Positions 17,066 through 25,894 of a DNA stretch of 64,000 nucleotides are shown piece after piece. The stretch is from Oscillospiraceae bacterium (GTDB lineage: Bacteria; Bacillota; Clostridia; Oscillospirales; Oscillospiraceae), in contig JAFUFT010000067.1 in NCBI GenBank assembly GCA_017469795.1, forward strand, positions 1 to 64,000, written 5' to 3'. The notes beneath the pieces are model-generated. The model made no database searches. It saw only the letters and a list, made by a program, of their open reading frames with translations, and had not been told where the DNA came from. Made by a program: the position numbers and the translations under genes. Within the stretch, counting starts at the first letter, position 1, and each line of letters begins with the position of its first letter.

Positions 17066-18049
17066 TTACCGCTCCTCCCGGAAGTAGGCCACGCCCAGGC
17101 TCGCCGGGGGCTGGTTTTCCCGTTTCTGACGGATCGAGATGGAGATCAGCACGATCACCGTCACCACATAGGGCAGGATCTTGTAGATCTCTGTGGGGAT
17201 GTGAAACTGGGTCACACGCATGTACATGATCATCAGCGCGCCGAATACAATAGAACCCCAAACTGCCCGCAGGGGCCGCCACAGAGCGAAGATCACCAGG
17301 GCGACCGCCAGCCATCCCTTGCCGTCCATGGCTCCGGTGGACCAGTTGCCGCCGCCGGATACCATCGTGAAATACAGGCCTCCAAGTCCGCAGATCCCGC
17401 CGCCAAGGCAGGTGGCCAGATACTTGTACCGGGTCACATTGATGCCGGCCGCATCGGCGGTGGCCGGATCCTCTCCCACGGCCCGCAGGCTCATGCCGCT
17501 CCGGGTCCGGGCAAAATACCACGCCATCACAAAGGCGATGGCCACGCACAGATAGATCATAAAGTTATAGGAAAACAGCAGCTTTCCCACCACCGGGATA
17601 TCCCGCAGGAACGCAGGAAGGAGCGGCTTAGAGTAGATCGCGCCGGCAGCTTCGGAGATCTGCAGACGGCCGCCGCCCACACCCCGGAAGTACTCGCCGA
17701 AGAACTCGCCGTAACCCACGCCGAAGATCGTCAGTGCCAGACCGGTGACGTTCTGGTTGGTGCGGAGGGTGATGGTCAGGAACGCATAGAGCAGGCTGCC
17801 CAGAGCCGCTGCCAGAAATGCCGCGATAAAGGCCAGGGCCACCGATACGCCGGGCACTGCCCCCGCTCCCAGGGCGCGCTCATACAGGAACGCCGCGATC
17901 AGGCCGGAGGAGCCGCCCATGTAAATCAGGCCCTCCACGCCAAGGTTCATGTTGCCGGCCTTTTCCGTCAGGATCTCACCCAACGTGCCGTACATCAACG
18001 TGGTTCCCATCAGAACGGCGGCCACAAAGAAGTTCACAAAGAATGTCAT
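17066..18049 (-). CDS. ABC importer permease (BMP/nucleoside type, second permease)
   Basis: The 327-residue integral membrane subunit (BPD_transp_2 family) has about nine helices and resembles Bacillus NupQ. It shows AVGEDPATADAAGINVTRYK, the coupling segment of this family. It is the last gene of the BMP-type import operon. Its start overlaps the stop of the first permease by four bases. Known relatives import guanosine and other nucleosides; the substrate here is inferred from family only. Confidence 0.92.
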   Translation of the reverse strand: MTFFVNFFVAAVLMGTTLMYGTLGEILTEKAGNMNLGVEGLIYMGGSSGLIAAFLYERALGAGAVPGVSVALAFIAAFLAAALGSLLYAFLTITLRTNQNVTGLALTIFGVGYGEFFGEYFRGVGGGRLQISEAAGAIYSKPLLPAFLRDIPVVGKLLFSYNFMIYLCVAIAFVMAWYFARTRSGMSLRAVGEDPATADAAGINVTRYKYLATCLGGGICGLGGLYFTMVSGGGNWSTGAMDGKGWLAVALVIFALWRPLRAVWGSIVFGALMIMYMRVTQFHIPTEIYKILPYVVTVIVLISISIRQKRENQPPASLGVAYFREER

Positions 18050-19137
18050 TTTGCCGCCTCCTTTTGCCGGGTCCGGAAGATCATACGATATCGGATGAAG
18101 AATTCACTGGCGAGCATGCAGAACAGAATCAGGCCGGTGAGCATATCGCTCATGCTCTCCGGCAGGGCGTTATGGGTCAGGGTGTTGATGGTGGACGCAC
18201 CCTTGGTCAGCACCGCCAGCAGCATGGAGATAAATACCATCCCGATGGGATTGAGCTGGGCCAGCCAGGCTACGGTGATCCCCGTGAAGCCCACGCCGCC
18301 GGCCACAGAATCAGAAAGCGTATAGTTGATGCCGGACACCACGATAAATCCCACCAGTCCGGCAATGGCGCCGGAGACAAACATGGTCCGCACAATGACC
18401 CGGCCCACGTTGATACCGGCATACCGCGCCGTAGCCTCGCTCTCGCCCACCACTGCGATCTGGTAGCCCTGCTTAGTAAACCGGAGATAGCAGTACATAA
18501 AGATCACCAGCGCCAGCACGATGAAGCCACCTGCGGTGACGCCCCAGACGTTGGGCATCCGGGCCGTCTGGGCAAAGCGCTCGATCATTTGGGTCCCCTT
18601 GGGCACCTTTTCCCAAGGGCCGCCCTGCAGATATTTCACCACACCGATTGCGATATAGTTGAGCATCAAGGTAAACAGTGTCTCATTGGTGCCCCATTTG
18701 GCCCGGAACACCGCCGGGAGCATCCCCCACAGGCCGCCGCCGATGGCGGCCGCCAGGCACATCACCGGGAGCAGCACTCCGGAGGGCCAACTGTTCTGGA
18801 AGGTGAGGGCAAAGTAGGTGGCGCAGATGCCGCCCACCGTGATTTGTCCCTCCACACCGATGTTCCAGAACTTCATCTTAAACGCCGGAGCGATCGCCAG
18901 CGAAGCGCCCAGCAGCGGGATCATGATCTTGATAGTCTGCTGGATATTCAGCGGTGAGCCCAGCGCGCCACCGATCATGGCGACATACACGGACACCGGG
19001 TTGTAACCTACAGAGACGATCAGTCCCGCGAACAGGATCAGCGCAGCGAAAATCGACACGATCCGAATGATCCAGGCGTTCATGGTGCCCAGATCATCCC
19101 GCTTTGCCAGACGGATCAGCGGTTCCTTTCTGTTCAT
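18046..19137 (-). CDS. ABC importer permease (BMP/nucleoside type, first permease)
   Basis: The 363-residue BPD_transp_2 permease resembles Bacillus NupP. About ten helices are visible, with the coupling segment VGESEATARYAGINVGR. The ATG at 19137 (MNRKEPLIRL) overlaps the ATPase stop (ATGA) and has GGGAGGTGCCTC in front. Upstream in-frame sequence belongs to the ATPase gene. It forms the membrane pore with the next gene. Confidence 0.92.
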   Translation of the reverse strand: MNRKEPLIRLAKRDDLGTMNAWIIRIVSIFAALILFAGLIVSVGYNPVSVYVAMIGGALGSPLNIQQTIKIMIPLLGASLAIAPAFKMKFWNIGVEGQITVGGICATYFALTFQNSWPSGVLLPVMCLAAAIGGGLWGMLPAVFRAKWGTNETLFTLMLNYIAIGVVKYLQGGPWEKVPKGTQMIERFAQTARMPNVWGVTAGGFIVLALVIFMYCYLRFTKQGYQIAVVGESEATARYAGINVGRVIVRTMFVSGAIAGLVGFIVVSGINYTLSDSVAGGVGFTGITVAWLAQLNPIGMVFISMLLAVLTKGASTINTLTHNALPESMSDMLTGLILFCMLASEFFIRYRMIFRTRQKEAAK

Positions 19138-20657
19138 GAGGCACCTCCCACTTTCGTCATCATCAGGCCCACCTGTTCCCGGGTGGCGCTGCGGCCGTTG
19201 AGAATCCCGCTGACCTGCCCGCCGCACAGGACCAGGATCCGGTCACACAGCTCCAGGAGCACGTCCAGATCCTCTCCCACATAGATCACCGCCACACCCT
19301 TCTCCTTCTGCTGGTTCAACAGATGATAGATGGTATAGGAGGTGTTGATGTCCAGTCCCCGGACCGCATAGGCGGTCATCAGGATCTTCGGCTCCGCCGC
19401 AATCTCCCGGCCCACCAGCACCTTCTGCACGTTTCCACCGGACATCCGGCGCACAGGCGTCTGGATGCTGGGCGTCACGACTTCCAAATCGTCCTTGACC
19501 TGCTCCGCCAGAACCTCCGGGCTTTTCCGGTCGGAAAGGCCGAACCGGCCCCGCTTGAAGGAACGGAGCATCATATTGCCCGCCATATCCATGTTGGCCA
19601 CCAGGCCCATGCCCAGCCGGTCCTCCGGAACAAAACTCAGGCGGATGCCCTTCTCCCGGATGGCCATGGCGGATTTGCCCACCAGTTCCTCGCTGCCCTC
19701 GTCTGTGTGATAGATGATGGATCCCGTCTGGACATTCTGAAGGCCCGCAATGGACTCCAGCAGTTCCTTCTGACCGCAGCCGGAAATGCCTGCGATCCCC
19801 AGGATTTCCCCGCCGTAAACGTCAAAGCTCACGTTGCTGAGCTTCCGGACGCCGTTGCCGTCCACTACGGTCAGACCCGCCACGCTCAGCCGTTTCTGCG
19901 GGTTGACCGGCTCCGGCCGCTCGATGTTCAGGACGGTGGCCTGTCCCACCATCATGTCCGTCAGAGACTGGGCCGTGGCTTCAGCCGTGGAGACGGTGCC
20001 GATGTATTCGCCCTTCCGCAGAACGGACACCCGGTCAGACAGCTCCAGCACCTCCTGCAGCTTATGGGTGATGATGATGATGGCCTTTCCGTCGTCCCGC
20101 ATGGCCCGCAGCACCGCAAAGAGCTTTTCCGTCTCCTGGGGCGTCAGGACCGCGGTGGGCTCGTCCAAAATCAGGATGTCCGCCCCCCGGTAGAGCACCT
20201 TGATGATCTCCACGGTCTGCTTCTCGCTGACGCTCATATCATAGACCTTTTTCTGGGGATCTATGGAAAAACCGTATTTCTCACTGATGGCCTGCACCCT
20301 GGCCGCCACAGCTTTTTTGTCAAACTTCCCCTTTTCGCGGAGGCCGAGCACGATATTCTCCGCGGCAGTCAGAACGTCCACCAGCTTGAAATGCTGATGG
20401 ATCATGCCGATCCCCAGGTCAATGGCGTCCTTGGGGGAGCGGATCAGCACCTCTTTTTCTCCCACGAAGATATGCCCCTGATCGGGAAAATAGATTCCGG
20501 AGATCATGTTCATCAGCGTGGTCTTTCCGCTGCCGTTCTCTCCCAGCAGGGACAGGATCTCGCCCCGGTAGACCTCAAGAGAAACCGACCGGTTTGCAAC
20601 CACATCTCCAAATCGTTTGGTGATCCCTTCCAGCCGAATGGCGGTTTCCTTTTCCAT
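19134..20657 (-). CDS. ABC importer double ATPase (NupO/RbsA-like)
   Basis: Energy-coupling subunit of 507 residues with two nucleotide-binding domains. The first has Walker A GENGSGKTT and LDEPTAVLTPQE, but a degenerate signature VSEKQ. The second has a degenerate Walker A (GISGCGQKE) and a good MSGGNVQKV signature. This asymmetry is normal for ribose/nucleoside importers. The ATG at 20657 is preferred because GAGGAG lies seven bases upstream. An in-frame ATG at 20681 lacks such a site. Confidence 0.93.
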   Translation of the reverse strand: MEKETAIRLEGITKRFGDVVANRSVSLEVYRGEILSLLGENGSGKTTLMNMISGIYFPDQGHIFVGEKEVLIRSPKDAIDLGIGMIHQHFKLVDVLTAAENIVLGLREKGKFDKKAVAARVQAISEKYGFSIDPQKKVYDMSVSEKQTVEIIKVLYRGADILILDEPTAVLTPQETEKLFAVLRAMRDDGKAIIIITHKLQEVLELSDRVSVLRKGEYIGTVSTAEATAQSLTDMMVGQATVLNIERPEPVNPQKRLSVAGLTVVDGNGVRKLSNVSFDVYGGEILGIAGISGCGQKELLESIAGLQNVQTGSIIYHTDEGSEELVGKSAMAIREKGIRLSFVPEDRLGMGLVANMDMAGNMMLRSFKRGRFGLSDRKSPEVLAEQVKDDLEVVTPSIQTPVRRMSGGNVQKVLVGREIAAEPKILMTAYAVRGLDINTSYTIYHLLNQQKEKGVAVIYVGEDLDVLLELCDRILVLCGGQVSGILNGRSATREQVGLMMTKVGGAS

Positions 20658-20738
20658 AAAACTCTCCTCTCTCATCGTCATTTCAGGAGTCTCTCAAGCT
20701 TGCTGCCGGATTCCGGCCGCAGGCTTCAGAGGCCCCGG

Positions 20739-20783
20739 AAAAGCCATGTAGGCGGGGCCGGGAAAACCCGGCTCCGCCCATGC
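20739..20783 (-). terminator. Intercistronic hairpin after the binding-protein gene
   Basis: A long stem (GGCGG-A-GCCGGG with its near-complement plus outer GCATG/CATGGC) is followed on the minus strand by TTTT. It lies between the binding protein and the ATPase. It may act as a partial terminator or mRNA stabiliser giving more binding protein than ATPase. Confidence 0.65.
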
Positions 20784-20795
20784 AGAGCTTTTCAA

Positions 20796-22037
20796 TCAGT
20801 TGCCCTTGATGTTGATGATCTCGTTGATCACGTAGCCGAAGGCAGGCGCGGAGGTCTCCGCGTTCTCGGCAAAGCCGTCGTTGAGATCGATTGTCTCGTT
20901 GCTGTAGGGGTTGGTAGCCGTATAGGGGCCCTTGAACACGTCAGTGGCCTTCAGAGAGCCGGACTTAAAGGCTTCCACGGCCTCATCGATCTTCTCCTGG
21001 GTGCCCTCCGCAGCAATGGCGGTGTTCAGCTCAGTCATGGCGACCCAGCCCTTCTCAAAGCCGGCACCCTCGTCCACGGCGATGGTGTCGCCCTTGCCGC
21101 CCAGCACAGCCTGGACTGCAGCCACCTCATAGGGGGCATAGTCCTGGCGGGAGGAGATCAGGCAGGTATTGGGAGCCACGTCGGTCATATCCTGGTTGTA
21201 GGAAACGCAGTAGACCTCGGTGCCCTTGGCCTTGGCGTCCTCGCAGGCCTCGGCAGGACCGGTGGTGTCAGAGTGCTGGGAGATGATGCAGCAGCCATCC
21301 TCGATCAGCGCGGTGGCAATGGTCTTCTCGGTGTCGTAGTCGCCCCAGCTGCCGGCGTACTGCACATCCATGGTCACGTCGGGCACAACGGAGCGGACGC
21401 CCATCAGGAATGCGGTGTAGCCGGAAATGACCTCGGCATAGTCAAAGGCAGCCACATAGCCGATCTTTGCCTGATCCGCAGCAACGGTTCCGTTGTCGAT
21501 CATCTCCTGGAGCTTCAGGCCAGCCACGATGCCGGCCACATAACGGCCCTGATAGATGTGTCCCATGTAGTTGTGATAGTTGGCAACCGTCTCGTCCGCG
21601 TCGGCGCAGGTGGCCTGGCAGAACTGGATGTCGGGATACTGCTGGGCCATCTCCTTGACGGTGGCACCATAGCCAAAGCTGGTGGTGAAGATGATGCCAC
21701 AGCCGGCCTCGCACAGCTCACGAACGGGATCCTCCACCGCGTCCTCCGCCACGTTGTACTTGGCGATGCACTCCACCTTGTCGCCGAACTCCGCCTTGAT
21801 GGCGTCCTCAGCCATGATGAAGTTGGCGGTATACGCCTCGCTGGCGTCGCCGATGTAAACGAAGCCGACCTTCAGGGCGCCCTCTGCGGGAGCTTCTGCG
21901 GAGCCCTCTGCCGCGCTGGCAGCCGCAGCGGAACCAGCCTCAGCAGCAGGAGCAGTCTCGCCGACGCTCTGTCCGCAGGCAGCCAGACTCAGGACCATAG
22001 CCAGAGCCAGCAGCAGCGCAAACATTTTCTTCTGCAT
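20796..22037 (-). CDS. BMP-family substrate-binding lipoprotein
   Basis: Extracellular binding protein of the importer, 413 residues. It has a lipoprotein signal MQKKMFALLLALAMVLSLAACG with Cys at about 21, a low-complexity Ala/Glu/Ser linker to about residue 48, then the BMP fold beginning LKVGFVYIGDASEAY. Relatives bind nucleosides or related molecules; PnrA-type proteins use an aromatic clamp. The ATG at 22037 follows GGAGGAATGAAAAC. It is the first gene of the four-gene operon, which is normal for high expression of binding proteins. Confidence 0.93.
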   Translation of the reverse strand: MQKKMFALLLALAMVLSLAACGQSVGETAPAAEAGSAAAASAAEGSAEAPAEGALKVGFVYIGDASEAYTANFIMAEDAIKAEFGDKVECIAKYNVAEDAVEDPVRELCEAGCGIIFTTSFGYGATVKEMAQQYPDIQFCQATCADADETVANYHNYMGHIYQGRYVAGIVAGLKLQEMIDNGTVAADQAKIGYVAAFDYAEVISGYTAFLMGVRSVVPDVTMDVQYAGSWGDYDTEKTIATALIEDGCCIISQHSDTTGPAEACEDAKAKGTEVYCVSYNQDMTDVAPNTCLISSRQDYAPYEVAAVQAVLGGKGDTIAVDEGAGFEKGWVAMTELNTAIAAEGTQEKIDEAVEAFKSGSLKATDVFKGPYTATNPYSNETIDLNDGFAENAETSAPAFGYVINEIINIKGN

Positions 22038-22143
22038 GTTTTCATTCCTCCAATTATTATTTTTGCCGTTTCCGGCACATAATGCGCGATAGCCGCTTCT
22101 TACGCAGAAAAGGGTTTCCGGAAATGAAGCAGCTAATATCAGT

Positions 22144-22172
22144 ATTCTACAGGAAAATGCCATCTTCGGCAA
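22144..22172 (-). promoter_or_regulatory. Promoter of the BMP-type import operon
   Basis: TTGCCG at 22172-22167, a 17-bp spacer and TAGAAT at 22149-22144. Further upstream lie a second TATAAT (minus strand, near 22180) and an inverted repeat TTTTGTC-N9-GACAAAA at 22212-22234 that could be an operator. Confidence 0.6.
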
Positions 22173-22211
22173 GCATTATAAAGTAAAAAGTATTCGGATT
22201 TTATAAATATT

Positions 22212-22234
22212 TTTTGTCATTTTTCACGACAAAA
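22212..22234. repeat. Inverted repeat upstream of the BMP operon
   Basis: TTTTGTC and GACAAAA are separated by nine bases in an AT-rich stretch. It may be a regulator site. The length and position, about 60 bases upstream of the -10, would suit activation. Confidence 0.4.
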
Positions 22235-22289
22235 GGAAAAAATGTGCAAACGCTGCCCGGCGCCGGACGATTATTGAAATTATGTAAAC

Positions 22290-22322
22290 AAAAATCAGGA
22301 ATGGAGCATGTCCATCCCTGAT
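22290..22322 (-). terminator. Terminator of the symporter gene
   Basis: On the minus strand ATCAGGGATGGA pairs, with one mismatch, with TCCATTCCTGAT, and TTTTGTTT follows. Confidence 0.8.
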
Positions 22323-22332
22323 CCGAAACTGT

Positions 22333-23871
22333 TTAATCACCCAGTGCAGTTTTCTGGGGCACCTCTGTCGTTTTGTTGTAGCACGCAAATGCATTTTCCA
22401 CCATCTGCGTGTCGGGCTTTCTGGTAAAGGCGCTGACCACCGGAACGATCACCAGTCCTGCCAGCATAGCCACCGCACCGCAGTTGATGGGGGACTGAAG
22501 AATTGCCGGGAAGCTGGATCGAACCGCCATGTTCAGCAGCATCAGCACGCTGCCGAACACGAAGCATACCCAGCAGGCAGCTCTGGTGGTCTTTTTCCAG
22601 TACAGGCTGTAGAGGAAGGGGGCCAGGAATGCGCCCGCCAGCGCGCCCCAGCTCACGCCCATGAGCTGGGCGATGAAATTGGATTTAGTGTTGTACTGGA
22701 ACAGGGCAATCACCGCGGAAATCGCAATGAACACCACCACCAGCGCCCGAATGATCAGTACCTGCTTCTTTTCGGACATCTCCTTGATGATGTTGTCCTT
22801 GAGCAGATCAATGGTCAGCGTGGAGGAGGACGCAATTACCAGCGAGGACAGGGTGGACATGGAGGCCGACAGCACCAGGATCACTACCAGCGCCAGCATT
22901 CCCGAAGAAAGACCGGAAAGCATGGTGGGCACCACGGAGTCATATCCGTTGGCGGCAATGTCAATCTGATCGGAGAACAGCCGACCGAAACCGCCCAGGA
23001 AATAGCTGCCTCCGGCAACGACAACCGCAAAGAACGTGGAGATGATCATGCCTTTTTTGATGTCCCCTTCGGACTTGATAGCATAGAATTTCTGGACCAT
23101 CTGGGGCAGTCCCCAAGTGCCCAGAGAAGTGAGGATCACCACGAACAGCAGGTTCAGCGGGTCGGGACCGAAGAAGGAATTGAACACGCCAGGCATTGCG
23201 GACACGCTCTCGTCACTGGCCCGGGCCAGGCCGTCCAGTGCCGCCATGAAGCCTCCCTTGCTGATCAGGACCGCGGCGATCACAGCCACAATTCCGAAGA
23301 GCATGATGATGCCCTGGATGAAGTCGTTGATGGCGGTGGCCATGTAGCCGCCGGCAATCACATAGATCGCGGTAAGAATGCTCATCAGCAGAATACAGAC
23401 GGAGTAATCAATATGGAACGCCATGCCGAACAGCCGGCTCAGGCCGTTGTACAGCGAAGCGGTATAGGGGATCAGGAAGATGAAAACGATGACCGATGCG
23501 CCGATCTTCAGGGCAGTGCTGTCAAACCGCTGGCCGAAGAACTGGGGCATGGTGGCGGAGTTCAGGTGCTGGGTCATGATCCGGGTGCGGCGGCCCAGGA
23601 TCGCCCAGGCCAGAAGGGATCCGATCACAGCGTTCCCGATGCCGATCCAGGTGGAGGCAATGCCGAAGCGCCATCCGAACTGACCGGCATATCCCACAAA
23701 GACCACCGCGGAAAAATAGGATGTACCATAGGCAAAGGCCGTCAGCCACGGTCCCACGGACCGGCCGCCCAACACGAAGCCATTGACGTCTGTTGCGTGA
23801 GAACGGCAGTAAAAGCCGATTCCGATCATCACACCGAAAAATACAACGAGCATCAGGATTTTCAATACCAT
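22333..23871 (-). CDS. Sodium:solute symporter (SSS family)
   Basis: Secondary transporter of 512 residues with about 13 membrane helices. It has the SSS landmarks FVLGGRSVGPWLTAFAYGTSYFSA near the N-terminus and GGYMATAINDFIQG in the middle. The closest-looking relatives carry proline, pantothenate or other organic acids, but the substrate is not clear. The ATG at 23871 follows GGAGCGATAGTT. It is monocistronic, with its own promoter and terminator. Confidence 0.9.
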   Translation of the reverse strand: MVLKILMLVVFFGVMIGIGFYCRSHATDVNGFVLGGRSVGPWLTAFAYGTSYFSAVVFVGYAGQFGWRFGIASTWIGIGNAVIGSLLAWAILGRRTRIMTQHLNSATMPQFFGQRFDSTALKIGASVIVFIFLIPYTASLYNGLSRLFGMAFHIDYSVCILLMSILTAIYVIAGGYMATAINDFIQGIIMLFGIVAVIAAVLISKGGFMAALDGLARASDESVSAMPGVFNSFFGPDPLNLLFVVILTSLGTWGLPQMVQKFYAIKSEGDIKKGMIISTFFAVVVAGGSYFLGGFGRLFSDQIDIAANGYDSVVPTMLSGLSSGMLALVVILVLSASMSTLSSLVIASSSTLTIDLLKDNIIKEMSEKKQVLIIRALVVVFIAISAVIALFQYNTKSNFIAQLMGVSWGALAGAFLAPFLYSLYWKKTTRAACWVCFVFGSVLMLLNMAVRSSFPAILQSPINCGAVAMLAGLVIVPVVSAFTRKPDTQMVENAFACYNKTTEVPQKTALGD

Positions 23872-23909
23872 AACTATCGCTCCGTTCTTTTCTGCGTTAG
23901 CGCATTTAT

Positions 23910-23919
23910 GTGTTAACAC
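23910..23919. promoter_or_regulatory. Perfect palindrome overlapping the symporter -10 box
   Basis: GTGTTAACAC overlaps the -10 hexamer by two bases. A bound protein would block RNA polymerase, so this is a candidate repressor site. Confidence 0.45.
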
Positions 23920-23946
23920 TTTAGCACAAGAAATCAGAAAAGTCAA
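23918..23946 (-). promoter_or_regulatory. Promoter of the symporter gene
   Basis: TTGACT at 23946-23941, a 17-bp spacer and TAAAGT at 23923-23918, about 47 bases before the ATG. Confidence 0.75.
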
Positions 23947-24078
23947 TAAATAATTTAAATTGTAAAAGTTCATAGTTTTGTCATAATTTCCACACGAAAC
24001 CCACAAACACTTTACTTATACTTCCAGTAGAATCGAAAGTATTCGATTCGTTTTCATTTTTCTCTCTCTTTTTGGAAT

Positions 24079-24113
24079 GCGCCGCAGACGGGATTGGTCC
24101 CCCGCCTGCGGCG
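24079..24113. repeat. GC-rich inverted repeat after the SpoIIQ-like gene
   Basis: CGCCGCAGACGGG and CCCGCCTGCGGCG form a 13-bp stem with one mismatch around an eight-base loop. The plus side has a moderately T-rich tail and the minus side does not, so terminator function for the leftward gene is uncertain. Confidence 0.5.
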
Positions 24114-24121
24114 TCTTCTCT

Positions 24122-24856
24122 TTATTCCGGCAGATAGTCCAGCGGGTCTACCGCCGATCCGTTTTCATAGACCTCAAAGTGCAGATGCGCGGGCTCCGCC
24201 GTCTCCAGCAGAGCGCTGCTGCCCACCCGGCCCAGCATCTGTCCGGCATAGACTGGATCTCCTGCGGCAACTTCAGGCAGATCCGCCAGGTTGGCATAGA
24301 GCGTTGCCAGATCCCCGCTGTGGGAGACCACTACCACATTCCCGAGGAAATCATCCTCATACACCGCCGTCACGGTCCCGTCCTGCGCCGCGCAGACCGG
24401 AGTGTCCGCTTCCGCGGCAATGTCCAGTCCCTCGTGGGTCCGCCAGTCCGCCATGGTCCGGCTGTAGCTCAAGGTATCCTGGCTAAACACAGCCGCCACC
24501 TCTCCCTGAACAGGCCACAGCACCACCGGCTCCAGCTCCTCCGCGTCGGCCATGGTCTCCTCATAGGCGTCCTCCATGCGGTCCGCCGCGGATTCTGTTT
24601 CCGTCGACGGGGCGGCAGACGGCGCCGGGGTAGAACCAGTTCCTGCTTTCCCCTGCCCGGTTTTCCGGTCCTGCGACGGTCTGGCCGATTCCGCAGGCGC
24701 TGTGGAAATCACTGCCGGCGCCGAGGTTTCCACAGCTGAGTTCCTGGCTGTTCTCACAAATACATAGCCTGAGATTCCGACTGCTGCGATGCAGGCAATC
24801 AGGGCTATGTAGTAGCCCTTGCCTGCAAAGCGTCTTTTTCTTTTATCATTTTGCAT
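24122..24856 (-). CDS. M23 peptidase-domain protein, SpoIIQ-like
   Basis: The 244-residue protein has one N-terminal membrane helix (about 14-34), a Ser/Pro/Ala-rich linker (35-105) and a LytM/M23 domain (about 110-244). The zinc motifs H-x-x-x-D (THEGLDIAA) and H-x-H (AHLHFEVYENG) are intact, so it may be catalytically active. This layout matches SpoIIQ, the forespore partner of SpoIIIAH in the engulfment channel, but other wall peptidases share it. The ATG at 24856 has CGGAGGTGC upstream. The neighbours are not sporulation genes, so the role is inferred. Confidence 0.78.
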   Translation of the reverse strand: MQNDKRKRRFAGKGYYIALIACIAAVGISGYVFVRTARNSAVETSAPAVISTAPAESARPSQDRKTGQGKAGTGSTPAPSAAPSTETESAADRMEDAYEETMADAEELEPVVLWPVQGEVAAVFSQDTLSYSRTMADWRTHEGLDIAAEADTPVCAAQDGTVTAVYEDDFLGNVVVVSHSGDLATLYANLADLPEVAAGDPVYAGQMLGRVGSSALLETAEPAHLHFEVYENGSAVDPLDYLPE

Positions 24857-24949
24857 GATTTGCACCTCCGACCCTATTGTGGCCGGAGTTTTTCCATTAT
24901 ATACCTGCAAAGTTTAAAATTTATTCTCTTTTTTCCTGGATTTATGTAG

Positions 24950-24955
24950 TATAAT
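24950..24955 (+). promoter_or_regulatory. -10 box before the patatin-like gene
   Basis: A perfect TATAAT (in GTATAATACG) 38 bases before the ATG. No convincing -35 is seen at 16-18 bp. Confidence 0.45.
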
Positions 24956-24993
24956 ACGCACAAGACATTCAGTACAGGAAAGAAGGAATCCAA

Positions 24994-25845
24994 ATGAAAC
25001 TTGGATTGGCTCTGGAGGGCGGCGCCAACCGCACCATATTCTCCAGCGGCGTCTGTGACGGACTGCTGGATCTGGATATCCTGCCGGATTTCACAGTGGG
25101 CGTCTCTGCGGGCATTGCCTACGGCGTGAGCTATCTTGCCCGGCAGCGGGGACGAAATCTCTCCATTCTGACCAATTATATCAATGACGACCGGTATATG
25201 GGCGCCAGCCATCTGGTGAACCCGCTCAACAACAGCTACTTCAATATGGACTTCATCTACGACGAGATCCCCAATCGGCTGATCCCCTTTGACTATGAGG
25301 CCTTTGCCGCCTATCCCGGCCAGGCGGAGGCTGTCGTCACAGACGTGAATACCGGCAAGGCCGCCTATCTGACCGTTCCCCGGGAGGATGACAAATTCAT
25401 GGCGCTCCGTGCCACCTGCGCCCTGCCCATGCTTTTCCCCATTTTGGAGGTGGACGGCGTTGCCTGCATGGATGGCGGCGTCGCGGACCCCATCCCCTTC
25501 CGGCGGGCCATGGACATGGGCTGTGACAAGGTGATCGTGGTCGCCACGCGGGAACGGGCCTACGAGAAGAAGCAGGAGAAGGTACTCACCGCCGCTGCCC
25601 GCCACTATCGGAAATACCCCAACTTTGTGGACGCTCTCAAGCGCCGGGCCGAGGTGTACAATCAGCAGCGGGAGGAGCTGTTCCGGCTGGAACAGCAGGG
25701 TGACATTTTCCTGTTCCTGCCCTATAATACCGAGGGTTTTTCCCGTACGGAGAAAAACGTGGAAAAAATCCGGGCCCTGTGGCAGTCCGGCGTGGACCAG
25801 GTTCACGCCCGCGCCGGGGAACTGCAGACCTATCTGCAGGCTTAA
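24994..25845 (+). CDS. Patatin-like phospholipase family protein
   Basis: Predicted lipid acyl hydrolase of 283 residues. It has the oxyanion motif LEGGANR at 8-14, the nucleophile elbow GVSAG near 45-49 (central Ser) and the catalytic Asp in DGGVADPIP near 166. No signal peptide or membrane helix is seen, so it is cytoplasmic. It resembles the YjjU/RssA-type single-domain patatins common in Firmicutes. It is a stand-alone gene with a terminator after it. Confidence 0.9.
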   Translation: MKLGLALEGGANRTIFSSGVCDGLLDLDILPDFTVGVSAGIAYGVSYLARQRGRNLSILTNYINDDRYMGASHLVNPLNNSYFNMDFIYDEIPNRLIPFDYEAFAAYPGQAEAVVTDVNTGKAAYLTVPREDDKFMALRATCALPMLFPILEVDGVACMDGGVADPIPFRRAMDMGCDKVIVVATRERAYEKKQEKVLTAAARHYRKYPNFVDALKRRAEVYNQQREELFRLEQQGDIFLFLPYNTEGFSRTEKNVEKIRALWQSGVDQVHARAGELQTYLQA

Positions 25846-25859
25846 ACCGCATAGCAAGA

Positions 25860-25889
25860 GGCCGCCGGCAGTGCCGGCGGCCCCATTTT
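25860..25889. terminator. Terminator between patatin and cation-efflux genes
   Basis: A perfect GGCCGCCGGCA/TGCCGGCGGCC stem followed by CCATTTTAT on the plus strand. It separates convergent genes. Confidence 0.75.
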
Positions 25890-25894
25890 ATATG

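Noticed and set aside
19323-22082. A 919-codon open frame on the plus strand over the BMP importer genes
   Set aside because: It runs antisense across two well-recognised genes. Its composition is His/Gly-rich and shows no family; it is an effect of GC-rich third positions.
24079-24113. Terminator of the SpoIIQ-like gene
   Set aside because: The stem is strong, but no T-run follows on the strand of that gene. It is listed only as an inverted repeat.
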